A stretch of 64,000 nt of DNA from Lachnospiraceae bacterium (GCA_021199235.1 JAJQIL010000037.1:1-64000); one strand, 5' to 3'. Counted from the first letter of the stretch, positions 25,065-33,413 are shown. The notes: generated by a model not told the origin, from the sequence alone. Numbers and translations: made by a program.

Positions 25065-26047
25065 TATTGTCTGATCTCCTTCCGATATATATTCATGAAG
25101 TATTCTTCAAGATCCTCATGTGTCTCATCAACCGAAATCACCGGCAGACCTTTTGTTGCCTTAATCATACGGTCAGTTTCGGCAGCAGGAACGGCAAAGG
25201 ATACCTTTGCCTTTTCGTTCTCATCCACGACTGCATCGGGAGCGCCGACCCTACGCGAAGCGTTCTCTAAATGGTCGGCGCAACCTGCCGCCGAAGCGCA
25301 GCGAGGGGGCATTTCCTTAATTCTCTGCGCATATTCCTGCGCAGCTGCTTCACTGGCAAACGTGATCCGGAACATTCTCGGCGTGTCGTGGCGCAGCTTA
25401 TAGAGACTCAGTACATCCTTAATTTTACCGTTCCCGATGATGGCAACCCGGTCGCAGACATCCTCGATTTCCTCAAAAATATGGCTGGACATAAAGATAG
25501 TTCTGCCCTTTTTCTTTTCCTCGCGGACCAGTTCCAGGAAGGTCTCCCGCATCAGCGGATCGAGGCCGGTGGTCGGTTCGTCCATGATCAATATTTTCTT
25601 ATCACCCATCAGTGCCGCTACAATCGCCGTCTTCTGCTTCATTCCTTTGCTCATGCGTTTCAGATTGGCGGACGGGTCCAGCCCCAGAAGGTCGATCAGG
25701 TGATTCATGTAAGTAAAATCCTTCACGCCCAGGAACTGCGCCTGCACTTTAAAAAAGTCCGTGCCGGTGGGCAGATCCGGGAAAGCAATCTCCCCTGGAA
25801 TGTAGCTGACATCTTTCATCACCTCCGGCGCCTGTTTCCATGGGTTCAGCCCGTTCACCAGCACCTCGCCGGAATCCGGCTTCAAAAAACCCATCATATG
25901 GCGGATCGTGGTCGTTTTTCCGGATCCGTTGGTTCCAAGATAGCCGAACACCTCGCCTTCCTGGATATCAAGGGAGATGTCAAACACACCGCGGTTATCT
26001 CCATAATCCTTCGTCAGATTTCTCACAGATATAAGACCTGCACTCAT
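25064..26047 (-). CDS. ABC exporter ATP-binding protein with a palindromic in-frame insertion
   Basis: ATPase of 327 residues: Walker A GTNGSGKTTT near residue 40, signature MSKGMKQK (degenerate LSGGQ) near 135, and Walker B ILIMDEPTTGLDP near 155. It is closely related to its neighbour at 26044, and the alignment shows an extra segment of about 24 residues after RIKEM (about 247-271) that is encoded by a palindromic repeat. The segment lies after the nucleotide-binding core, so activity may survive. The start ATG overlaps the upstream stop by 4 bases and has AGGGGGTGA as ribosome binding site. Confidence 0.93.
   Translation of the reverse strand: MSAGLISVRNLTKDYGDNRGVFDISLDIQEGEVFGYLGTNGSGKTTTIRHMMGFLKPDSGEVLVNGLNPWKQAPEVMKDVSYIPGEIAFPDLPTGTDFFKVQAQFLGVKDFTYMNHLIDLLGLDPSANLKRMSKGMKQKTAIVAALMGDKKILIMDEPTTGLDPLMRETFLELVREEKKKGRTIFMSSHIFEEIEDVCDRVAIIGNGKIKDVLSLYKLRHDTPRMFRITFASEAAAQEYAQRIKEMPPRCASAAGCADHLENASRRVGAPDAVVDENEKAKVSFAVPAAETDRMIKATKGLPVISVDETHEDLEEYFMNIYRKEIRQ
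25242..25310. repeat. Palindromic repeat inserted in frame inside an ABC ATPase gene
   Basis: GCGCCGACC (25242-25250) and GGTCGGCGC (25273-25281) form a perfect 9-bp inverted repeat around a loop containing GCGAAGCG. A GC-rich tail (GCCGAAGCGCAGCGAGGG) follows to about 25310. The length is a multiple of three relative to the paralogue, leaving the reading frame open. The tail recalls the CCCTCGC...CGCTTCGC pattern of the tandem repeat at 59404. Confidence 0.7.
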
Positions 26048-26958
26048 GCACTCACCCCCTGAAAATGATGGCCGGTATCGTAGAAGCCCATGAAATAGTC
26101 TTCCAGAGTAAACGGGATCTCAATAAAGTCCGCAACATTATAATCGCACAGACAGGTCATAAGCTCGCCGACCCGGTCTGCTTCCATCTGCACCCTCGCA
26201 CGGAGCTTCCCTTTGTTTTTCGAAGTGAACCGGAACGGTTTCTGAACAAAATTCATATAAGAGATTTCGTCCGCAAATGTTACGCGATAGATGCGGTCAT
26301 GCTTCTGCTTCAGTTCCTCCGATTTGAATTCGGAGACAATCTTTCCATCCCTTATGATGGCAATGCGGTCGCAGGTGGCATCTACCTCATGGAAAATATG
26401 GGAAGAAAGGAAAATCGTCTTGCCCCGTTCCTTTTCTTCCTTTACAAATTCAATGAACGTCTCCTGCATGACCGGATCAAGTCCGGACGTCGGCTCATCC
26501 AGAATCAGAATATCCGGATCCTGCATAAAGGCCGTAACAACCGCGAGCTTACGCTTTACGCCCAGGCTCATCCGTTTGATGCTGACGTTGGGATCCAGAT
26601 CAAACTTTTCCAGCAGCATCTTCAGATAGCTGTCATTCTCCACATGGCGCATCTGTCCCATCATGCGCAGGAACCCGGTTCCCGAAAGTCCCGCCGGCAG
26701 AGTTACTTCCCCCGGAAGGTATCCGACCGTATTTTTCAAAGTCGCGCTGTTTTTCCAGCTGTCCATCCCGGAGATCGCCGTACTGCCCTTCTCCGGTTTC
26801 GAAAAGCCCATCAGATGACGGATGGTCGTGGTTTTCCCGGCACCGTTTGGACCCAGGAATCCATAACATTCGCCTTTATCTACTTGAATCGATACATCGA
26901 ACACACCGCGGCCGTGGCCGTAGTCTTTTGTCAGATGATCCACAGAAATCACTGTCAT
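26044..26958 (-). CDS. ABC exporter ATP-binding protein
   Basis: ATPase of about 304 residues: Walker A GPNGAGKTTT, signature MSLGVKRK, Walker B ILILDEPTSGLDP. Like its downstream neighbour it begins DYGxxRGVFDxS, so the two arose by tandem duplication and may form a heterodimer with the single permease. The track start lies upstream of the promoter region; ATG 26958 has AAGGAG. The gene is divergent from a TetR regulator. Confidence 0.93.
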   Translation of the reverse strand: MTVISVDHLTKDYGHGRGVFDVSIQVDKGECYGFLGPNGAGKTTTIRHLMGFSKPEKGSTAISGMDSWKNSATLKNTVGYLPGEVTLPAGLSGTGFLRMMGQMRHVENDSYLKMLLEKFDLDPNVSIKRMSLGVKRKLAVVTAFMQDPDILILDEPTSGLDPVMQETFIEFVKEEKERGKTIFLSSHIFHEVDATCDRIAIIRDGKIVSEFKSEELKQKHDRIYRVTFADEISYMNFVQKPFRFTSKNKGKLRARVQMEADRVGELMTCLCDYNVADFIEIPFTLEDYFMGFYDTGHHFQGVSA

Positions 26959-27077
26959 AAAATTTCTCCTTGATTTTTCCAACATTCTGTTGTACGATGC
27001 ATTATACACACGACAAAAGCATAATTCAACCATCAGATTTTCAAAATCTGTCGGATTTTTGTGACGGAGGAACGTAA

Positions 27078-27698
27078 ATGAAAAAGCAATCAGAGACCAC
27101 CAAAAGGACGCGCCGAATCTTCATTGACGCCTTCTGGGCATTGGTAAAGGAAAAGCCGATTTCCAAAATCGCAGTCAACGAGCTTACAAGGCGCACATCC
27201 TATAACCGCGGTACATTTTATGAGTATTTTATAGATATTGACGACCTGGTCGCAAATGCAGAGGCAGACCTGCTGGATGAGCTGAAACAGACGATTCGTC
27301 AGGTTATGCCGGAATCAGATTCCGGGAATACAGTACACCAGATGGCTTCTGAAAGGGCGGATTCCCTGAAAAACCTTTTTCAGATTGTTTTTAATGCTAT
27401 GAATGAAAAAATCTACCTCCTGCTTGGGCCGAATGGGGATTCTGCTTTTTTCCCAAAAGTAAAATCCGAGTTACTCCCTTTGGTGGAAGATTATCTTCCA
27501 CTCCCGGCTGATTCGCCATATTTTGATTATCTGTTAGACTACATAAATTCTGCAATGTTCAGCATTTTGCAGTTATGGAATGAAAGAGGGAAAGACCTGC
27601 CTGCCGAAGAAGTCAGCACATTAATGCAAAATCTGGTGCTGCGCGGTCTGATGGCTTATCTTCCGGAAACCAACGATCCATTTAGCCTTAATCCATAA
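27078..27698 (+). CDS. TetR-family regulator of the ABC exporter
   Basis: Regulator of 206 residues with an N-terminal helix-turn-helix (ISKIAVNELTRRTSYNRGTFYEYF) and a helical effector domain. It has a GGAGG ribosome binding site, and is transcribed away from the two-ATPase exporter, so it most likely represses that operon in response to an exported compound. Its last codons and stop lie within the 20-bp repeat that recurs at 33328. Confidence 0.9.
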   Translation: MKKQSETTKRTRRIFIDAFWALVKEKPISKIAVNELTRRTSYNRGTFYEYFIDIDDLVANAEADLLDELKQTIRQVMPESDSGNTVHQMASERADSLKNLFQIVFNAMNEKIYLLLGPNGDSAFFPKVKSELLPLVEDYLPLPADSPYFDYLLDYINSAMFSILQLWNERGKDLPAEEVSTLMQNLVLRGLMAYLPETNDPFSLNP

Positions 27699-27716
27699 TC
27701 GAGCAGGGTGATTTTC
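27697..27716 (+). repeat. 20-bp dispersed repeat, copy 1
   Basis: AATCGAGCAGGGTGATTTTC occurs identically here and at 33328-33347. This copy spans the stop codon of the TetR gene and the gap before the convergent acyltransferase. Confidence 0.75.
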
Positions 27717-27717
27717 T

Positions 27718-28869
27718 TCAACTTTTTTCCAGAGCTTCAAAAAAGGTTTTGTACATCAATCCGGAAAACCCTTTCCGGACTGAAATCTCGTAATAATCTT
27801 CATTATTCATAGAAAACAGAAGTACCCCTTTGTTGCGGGTATCCATGCGTGAGATTTTTTTTAAAGGAAATACATGCTCCCCTACCGACAGTTTTGCTCT
27901 GTTCAGGATCAGAGTCCCCGACTCACACAAGTGCCGTTTATGATCATCGGCAATGCGAAACAATCTGGCGTTCAGATTCGATATTTTAAAATTTACATTG
28001 TCCTCAACAAGTTTTTTCACAAATTCCACTTGCCAGCGGTTCCACTGCCAGATGGTTCGGAATCGACCGCCCTCGATTTTTTCAAAACCATTATATCCCC
28101 AGGTCTTCCCACACCCATGGCAGCAGATTTTATTTCCTTTTCCCCTTATTTTCCCCAGTGTACCGCACTCAGGGCAGGCATAAAGCACATAATGGATACC
28201 CTTCGCACTGCGGTGACAGGCTTTTTCGGTAATGGAATCAGGTTGTTCCACATACAGATCCTGATTAAAACGCGCCACAATCTCCTCCGGAGTCATATTA
28301 TGCAGCATTTCTTTTGTATAAACACCTTTTAACTTTGCAGAGACATTGCCTCTGCATAATCTGCTGCTCCACCGTGGAACGATCTCATAAGCGCCGGTCA
28401 CGGAAACAGTCACAACCGTACACTGCAATGCTCTGAAAAGTTTTCCATTTACAGGAGCCAGAGGTGCCGTCGTTCCATCATAGGTAATGTTCCCTTCCGC
28501 GAACATACAGACATAATTCCCCGTTTTCAGACTCCGGGATATTTCAAGGATGGTTCCCGCATTCATTTTTCCTTTGGAACAGGGAATACTGCGGAAAACA
28601 TCGACTGCCAGAAAGTTCGCAAGCCTGTGGCGAAGCAGGTTTTCTCCTGTCACATAACAAATGGGCTGATCCACAGACATTGCCACAATCAGAGGGTCAA
28701 AATAACAGGTATGATTGACCACCACAAGACAGGGCTCTTTCGGCAGACTGATCTCATCTTCCTTTTTCATTCCAAAAAGATAGTGGCAAACGGGTCCTGC
28801 CGCCGTTTTCAATGCATGGTATAATTTAAAATATCTCTGTTCCTTTTTATCATTCGTCTTCATTTTCAT
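27718..28869 (-). CDS. PlsC-like lysophospholipid acyltransferase with zinc-ribbon tail
   Basis: Membrane-associated acyltransferase of 383 residues. The catalytic HX4D motif is HTCYFD in VNHTCYFD near residue 52, and the substrate motif FAEGNITYDG is near 120. After about residue 230 there is an unusual C-terminal extension with a four-cysteine zinc ribbon, CPECG ... CHGCG, and a beta-rich tail. The enzyme probably acylates a glycerolipid at the cytoplasmic face of the membrane; the extension may bind a partner or nucleic acid. It is a single gene facing the TetR gene. Confidence 0.85.
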   Translation of the reverse strand: MKMKTNDKKEQRYFKLYHALKTAAGPVCHYLFGMKKEDEISLPKEPCLVVVNHTCYFDPLIVAMSVDQPICYVTGENLLRHRLANFLAVDVFRSIPCSKGKMNAGTILEISRSLKTGNYVCMFAEGNITYDGTTAPLAPVNGKLFRALQCTVVTVSVTGAYEIVPRWSSRLCRGNVSAKLKGVYTKEMLHNMTPEEIVARFNQDLYVEQPDSITEKACHRSAKGIHYVLYACPECGTLGKIRGKGNKICCHGCGKTWGYNGFEKIEGGRFRTIWQWNRWQVEFVKKLVEDNVNFKISNLNARLFRIADDHKRHLCESGTLILNRAKLSVGEHVFPLKKISRMDTRNKGVLLFSMNNEDYYEISVRKGFSGLMYKTFFEALEKS

Positions 28870-28934
28870 TTACCAGAATTCCCGGCAGTGCCGACCGCTG
28901 GGAAAGCTACTGCTTTTCTATGTCATAGATGTGT

Positions 28935-28940
28935 TATAAT
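28935..28940 (+). promoter_or_regulatory. Probable -10 box of the truncated kinase-like gene
   Basis: TATAAT within GTGTTATAATACAG lies 75 bases upstream of the remnant start codon at 29015. No good -35 match is seen, so confidence is limited. Confidence 0.45.
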
Positions 28941-29014
28941 ACAGTTTTATTAATCAAGAAGTCTGCGAAGCATCAATACAAAAAAATATACTAAAAAAAG
29001 AATGGAGGCAGCTT

Positions 29015-29065
29015 ATGAAACGAATTATCACCATCAGCAGAGAGTCAGGCAGCGTAGGACGCAGT
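29015..29065 (+). pseudogene. 5' stump of a cytidylate-kinase-like gene
   Basis: ATG with a GGAGG ribosome binding site opens MKRIITISRESGSVGR, the N-terminus of the cytidylate-kinase-like family (normally ISREFGSGGR). After about 17 codons the sequence switches abruptly to the 3' end of the oppositely oriented polymerase gene, at the repeat CCCTCGCCGGGT (29066-29077). The rest of the kinase is gone. This is a deletion or recombination scar. Confidence 0.8.
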
Positions 29066-29076
29066 CCCTCGCCGGG

Positions 29077-30345
29077 TTATGCCCTGTGTCCGCCGATCTG
29101 GTTGTTCCGCTCCCTGAAATTCGAGCATTCCAGAAGATTGCAGCCCCGCATAACAGCATTCGCTCCATATCGTTGTCTGATCTGCAGAAGTGCTTTCTGC
29201 AGGTTTTTTTCGCGTTCCTGCGCTTCGTAATCCATAAACAGATTGAGCTGCTCACATCCTTCCGGCCGCACTCTTCCGAAGCAGATATTGATCCTGCGGA
29301 TACCGGTATACCGGTCCGCAATCTCCTGATACAACACTTCGACCGCTTCAAGCAGCACGGATGTGCTATTTGTAAAATAGCTGAGCCGGACGCTCTTCCC
29401 GGCAGATGGGATTCCAAAGCGATGATCATAGCTGATATAAAGGGAAAGAGAGTTTGTGACCAGCCCCTTATCAACCAGATCAAGAGTAAGCTGATCCGTC
29501 ATCTCACGCACGATCACCCAGGCTTCCTCAAAGGAATAATTCCGCATGAGCACCTGTCCGGAAGAAAGACTGTTCGTCTCCGGCACATAGGCTTTGATGT
29601 CTTCCATGGTACACGGCTCATATCCCCATGCATGGTCGATCAGCAATTCCGCGTCAATACCAAACAACCTGTGCAGCCATTCCGGCTGTCGTAAGCTGGA
29701 ACGTGCGATATCTCCCATGGTGAGTATCCCATAGCGGCCAAGGGTTCTGGCCGTACCTGATCCGATCCTCCAGAAATCTGTCAGGGGACGGTGTCCCCAC
29801 AATTTTTCCCGATAATCCATTTCATCCAGATATCCGATATGGTCATCCACGTGTTTTGCCACAATATCCATGGCAATCTTGCACAGGTACAGATTCGTGC
29901 CGATCCCTGCAGTGGCGCAGATGCCGGTCTCCTTCATGACCTCGTCCATCAACTGCACCGCCAGCTCCTTTGCTGTCTTTCCATACAGTCCCAGATAATC
30001 AGTCACATCGATAAAACACTCATCTATCGAATATACATGGATGTCAGCCGGACTGAAATATCTTAAATAGACGCCATATATGCGGACGGAGTAATCAATA
30101 TAAAGCTGCATTCTGGGCATAGCGGTAATGTATTTCACGGTCGGCGGGATTTCATGAATCCGGCATCTGTTCTTCACACCAAGCTGCTTCATCGCAGGAG
30201 TTATCGCCAGGCAAATGGTAGAAACCGAACGCGTCGGATCTGCCACAACCAGATTTACCTGAAACGGGTCAAGGCCGCGCTCCACGCATTCCACCGATGC
30301 GTAAAACGATTTCAGGTCAATCGCTATATACATATGCCCGCTCAT
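29077..30345 (-). CDS. Y-family translesion DNA polymerase (UmuC/DinB type)
   Basis: Error-prone polymerase of about 422 residues acting at DNA lesions. The first catalytic aspartate lies in IAIDLKSFYASVE near the N-terminus and the second acidic pair in YSIDECFIDVTDY near residue 105; a helix-hairpin-helix and little-finger domain follow. The ORF track starts 57 codons too early; ATG 30345 has AAAGGAAGTGA. Its promoter is a near-perfect TTGACA/TATAAT flanked by two copies of a short dyad that may be a damage-response operator. The stop codon abuts the CCCTCGCCGGGT repeat. Confidence 0.93.
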   Translation of the reverse strand: MSGHMYIAIDLKSFYASVECVERGLDPFQVNLVVADPTRSVSTICLAITPAMKQLGVKNRCRIHEIPPTVKYITAMPRMQLYIDYSVRIYGVYLRYFSPADIHVYSIDECFIDVTDYLGLYGKTAKELAVQLMDEVMKETGICATAGIGTNLYLCKIAMDIVAKHVDDHIGYLDEMDYREKLWGHRPLTDFWRIGSGTARTLGRYGILTMGDIARSSLRQPEWLHRLFGIDAELLIDHAWGYEPCTMEDIKAYVPETNSLSSGQVLMRNYSFEEAWVIVREMTDQLTLDLVDKGLVTNSLSLYISYDHRFGIPSAGKSVRLSYFTNSTSVLLEAVEVLYQEIADRYTGIRRINICFGRVRPEGCEQLNLFMDYEAQEREKNLQKALLQIRQRYGANAVMRGCNLLECSNFRERNNQIGGHRA

Positions 30346-30461
30346 AAAATCACTTCCTTTGAAAAACCATGTTCTGAAAGTCCAAAAAGCTTTCACACAA
30401 GCCGGAAAACTTTTTACCTGCACTTTCTGACAACCCATGCAATTTATTTTATACTGTACAT

Positions 30462-30550
30462 GAAGTTTAGCTTCCTGTTTTTCGTCAATTATACGAAGTT
30501 GTGATTCATATGTCAAGAGTTTTTTTTAATTATATATGAAGTTCATCTTC
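30462..30550 (-). promoter_or_regulatory. Promoter of the Y-family polymerase with two flanking dyads
   Basis: Minus strand TTGACA (30511-30516), 17 bases, TATAAT (30488-30493). GAAGTTCATCTTC (30538-30550) lies upstream of the -35 and GAAGTTTAGCTTC (30462-30474) just downstream of the start site; both fit GAAGTTYAKCTTC. They do not match the Bacillus LexA box CGAACNNNNGTTCG. Confidence 0.7.
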
Positions 30551-30611
30551 TCATTACCGTTTTCTTCACAAAAGCAGAACCTTTATTTAGAATGTTTCCT
30601 GTGACTATATC

Positions 30612-30752
30612 ATGATGGGACGCGAGGATAAGAATGACATATCCGATGTGCTGAAACGTCCGGAATACCTGACACCGGGACAGATGAATGTTGTAGAGCA
30701 TGGCATTAATGTCCTGTCAGAAGCGGCGGAACTGACAGGAGCTGACCACTAA
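30612..30752 (+). CDS. Unrecognised 46-residue ORF, possibly a gene remnant
   Basis: An open frame between the polymerase promoter and lon reads with normal, charged amino-acid use (for example KRPEYLTPGQ and NVLSEAAELTG), unlike random translation, but has no ribosome binding site. It may be the C-terminal leftover of a deleted gene. I do not recognise a family. The rest of the 30551-30808 gap holds only an inverted/direct CTGACCA repeat. Confidence 0.35.
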   Translation: MMGREDKNDISDVLKRPEYLTPGQMNVVEHGINVLSEAAELTGADH

Positions 30753-30808
30753 TTTATTATAAGATGGAACTGCGTGAAGTCTGACCACGAATGTATTATG
30801 CAGAATGG
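30740..30808. repeat. Repeated CTGACCAC motif at the 3' end of lon
   Basis: CTGACCACTAATTTATTAT and CTGACCACGAATGTATTAT are imperfect direct repeats, followed by an inverted TGGTCAG. On the minus strand CTGACCA...TGGTCAG could fold behind lon, but there is no U-tract. Confidence 0.4.
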
Positions 30809-33088
30809 TCAGCACAATCCTGTTTTTTCCAGCACATCCGATACTGTTTGCACCGGAATAATCTCCAGACTTCTCTTTACTTCCGAAGGAACCTCGTCAA
30901 GGTCATTTTCGTTTTCTGCAGGGATAAAGACGGTCGTGACACCTGCCCGTACTGCAGCCATGAGTTTCTCAGGCAGCCCTCCGATCGGCATCACGCATCC
31001 GCGAAGGGACACTTCTCCCGTCATCGCAATCTTCGGAGAAACTGCCTTTCCGGTTATAAGGGATATGATCGCAGTGGTCAGGGTGATCCCGGCCGACGGT
31101 CCATCCTTTGGAACGGCTCCGGACGGAACATGAATATGCAGATCGTTTTTCTCAAATAATTCCGCCTTCTCCGGGAATCTGCTCTTCGCAAGGCTGACCG
31201 CGATCTGTACGGATTCTTTCATGACATCGCCCAGCTGGCCCGTTATAATCACATTTCCCTTTCCTTTGGTAAAAAGAGCTTCAATAAACAGGATCTCGCC
31301 GCCTGCCTGTGTCCACGCAAGACCGGTCACCACGCCAGACTGCTGCTGCTCCAGCATATGGTCGTGCAGGAGAGGTTTCATATCCAGATATTTCTGCAGC
31401 TGACCGGGTGTGACTGATATACGCCGGCTGTTCCCTTCTACCAGACGGACAGCGGCTGTACGGCAAAGAGTATCCAGCCTCTTCTTCAGGCCGCGCACAC
31501 CCGCTTCCATCGTATAATCGGATATGATCGCACGCAGCGCAGCATCGGAAACATTCAGATTGTCCTTCTGAATCCCCATTTCTTCCATGGATTTCGGAAG
31601 CAGATGCCGTTTCGCGATCTGAAATTTGTCTGAGGCTGTATATCCCGGAAACTGAATGACTTCCATACGGTTCAGCAGCGGCTCCTGAATCGTGTCCGTG
31701 GTATTTGCCGTGCAGACAAACAGCACGTCCGAAAGATCATACGGTACGTTCATGTAATGATCGGTGAATGTACTGTTCTGCTCCGGATCAAGGACTTCCA
31801 GCAGCGCGCTGGAAGGGTCGCCGCCATAATCTTTACAAAGCTTGTCCACCTCGTCCAGCACCATCACCGGATTCGACACGCCGCTCCGTTTGATTCCTTC
31901 CATGATACGTCCCGGCATGGCTCCGACATAGGTGCGGCGGTGTCCGCGGATTTCCGCCTCATCGCGAATACCGCCAAGGCTCACCCGCACATATTCCCTG
32001 CCCAGTGCCTTCGCAATACTCTGTCCGATACTCGTTTTCCCTGTGCCGGGAGCCCCGACGAAAAGCAAAATAGAGCCGGACTGCTTTTGATTCAGCGTCA
32101 TCACCGCCAGCTGCTGCACGATCCTGCGTTTTACCTTTTCAAGGCCGAAATGATCCGTATCAAGGATTTTTCGCGCTTCCTTCAGATCTACCGGCTGCAT
32201 CTCTTCCTTTTTCCAGGAAAGCGATGTTGTAAAATCAAGATAATCATACAGCATCCCGTACTCGTGGCCGTCTTTCCCTTCCTGCTTCATGCGGTTCAGG
32301 ACTTTTAACGCCTCCGCATGGGCCGGCTCATTCATCCCGGAAGCTTCGATTTTCTTCTCAAATTTCCTCACATCGGAAATGTTTTCCGGATGCATCTCAT
32401 CCAGTTCATTTTGCAGAAATTCAATCTGTTTCTTAATCGCCTGCTCGCGGTAAACCTTTTCATTCTCACTCTGCTGCGCTGCGGCCGCTTCCTTCTTTAC
32501 CTTCTCTGCCTCCAGATACTGGTAAATCGCCTGCTCCATGCGCTCCGTCCGCTCAGACAGCGTATCAGCCGCCAGGATCTGATATTTCTCTTCATTTGAA
32601 ATCGTAAGCTGATAAGACAGGGTCGCGGTCATTTCCCCCAGAGAATCCCATTGCTGTATATAATTACGCGCAAGCAGATTAAACTGCATATTTTGTGAGT
32701 TCTGGATGCTCTGGGCAAATGCCGTCCTGACATTGCCAAAACGTTTCGCAGCCTCTTCCGGGTCCAAATCCTCAATATCCTGACGTTTGCTCAGCGTCAC
32801 TTCAATCTTCCCATCCATTGTATCGATGGAATCAAGATTGACGCGGCTGCCGGTTTTGATCTTTACGTTTCCTTCTTTATCGACCGCCTCTATCGTACCG
32901 GTAATGCCTGTCGGATAAAAATCATCCGGCCGCATGTCCTCCCGTGATTTATCCTCTTTCAGCATCAGAAACACTACAGTCTGTCCCTGTTCTCCGGCTG
33001 CCTGTGATACCTCATGAAAATATTTCCCGTCAAAATACAGATTGATCTCCGGAACAATCACAATATTATAAAAAGGAACAATAATCAT
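30809..33088 (-). CDS. lon: ATP-dependent Lon protease
   Basis: Cytoplasmic AAA+ serine protease of 759 residues for damaged and regulatory proteins. The N-terminal substrate-binding domain is shorter than in E. coli Lon, a coiled coil follows (about 190-250), then Walker A GAPGTGKTS near 345, Walker B VMVLDEVDK near 410, and the Ser-Lys protease domain with DGPSAG near 665 and the catalytic lysine in GLPEKLMAAV near 710. The promoter overlaps an imperfect CIRCE element, suggesting HrcA heat-shock control. Confidence 0.97.
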   Translation of the reverse strand: MIIVPFYNIVIVPEINLYFDGKYFHEVSQAAGEQGQTVVFLMLKEDKSREDMRPDDFYPTGITGTIEAVDKEGNVKIKTGSRVNLDSIDTMDGKIEVTLSKRQDIEDLDPEEAAKRFGNVRTAFAQSIQNSQNMQFNLLARNYIQQWDSLGEMTATLSYQLTISNEEKYQILAADTLSERTERMEQAIYQYLEAEKVKKEAAAAQQSENEKVYREQAIKKQIEFLQNELDEMHPENISDVRKFEKKIEASGMNEPAHAEALKVLNRMKQEGKDGHEYGMLYDYLDFTTSLSWKKEEMQPVDLKEARKILDTDHFGLEKVKRRIVQQLAVMTLNQKQSGSILLFVGAPGTGKTSIGQSIAKALGREYVRVSLGGIRDEAEIRGHRRTYVGAMPGRIMEGIKRSGVSNPVMVLDEVDKLCKDYGGDPSSALLEVLDPEQNSTFTDHYMNVPYDLSDVLFVCTANTTDTIQEPLLNRMEVIQFPGYTASDKFQIAKRHLLPKSMEEMGIQKDNLNVSDAALRAIISDYTMEAGVRGLKKRLDTLCRTAAVRLVEGNSRRISVTPGQLQKYLDMKPLLHDHMLEQQQSGVVTGLAWTQAGGEILFIEALFTKGKGNVIITGQLGDVMKESVQIAVSLAKSRFPEKAELFEKNDLHIHVPSGAVPKDGPSAGITLTTAIISLITGKAVSPKIAMTGEVSLRGCVMPIGGLPEKLMAAVRAGVTTVFIPAENENDLDEVPSEVKRSLEIIPVQTVSDVLEKTGLC

Positions 33089-33219
33089 AGCCGTCTCCCT
33101 TCAGATTTAATGGTCACGCCGTCGTTCGCGATCAGCGGAGAACCGTAAGAAACGAAATACATGGCATGATCGTTTCGCATATATAAACTCTCTCATGTGC
33201 CGTTCTTCTTGTTACACGG

Positions 33220-33261
33220 AATATAGCACACTTGTTAGCACTCGTCAATAGTGATTGCTAG
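33220..33261 (-). promoter_or_regulatory. lon promoter with an imperfect CIRCE operator
   Basis: TTAGCACTC (33235-33243), 9 bases, GATTGCTAG (33253-33261). The left arm is a perfect CIRCE half, the right arm matches GAGTGCTAA at 7 of 9 positions. Minus-strand TTGACG (33243-33248), 17 bases, TATATT (33220-33225) overlaps it. HrcA binding to such sites is established; use at lon here is inferred. About 130 bases of leader separate it from the start codon. Confidence 0.75.
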
Positions 33262-33327
33262 TAATTTATTCTTTTTTTAGATTTATGTCATACTGCAAAA
33301 CCAATTTCATTCCTGTCACTTCCCTTC

Positions 33328-33406
33328 AATCGAGCAGGGTGATTTTCCCCTACTCGCCCGCGTGGGCTGCGTCCGGCTTCAGCCGGAAAACTTCCCTGCG
33401 CAGCCC
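33328..33406. repeat. 20-bp dispersed repeat copy 2 joined to a GC-rich cruciform
   Basis: 33328-33347 is identical to 27697-27716. It is followed by GGGCTGCG ... CGCAGCCC (33364-33406) with an inner hairpin TCCGGCTTCAGCCGGA, a structure typical of short mobile palindromic elements. It lies between the lon promoter and the hydrogenase terminator. Confidence 0.65.
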
Positions 33407-33413
33407 TGTGCAT

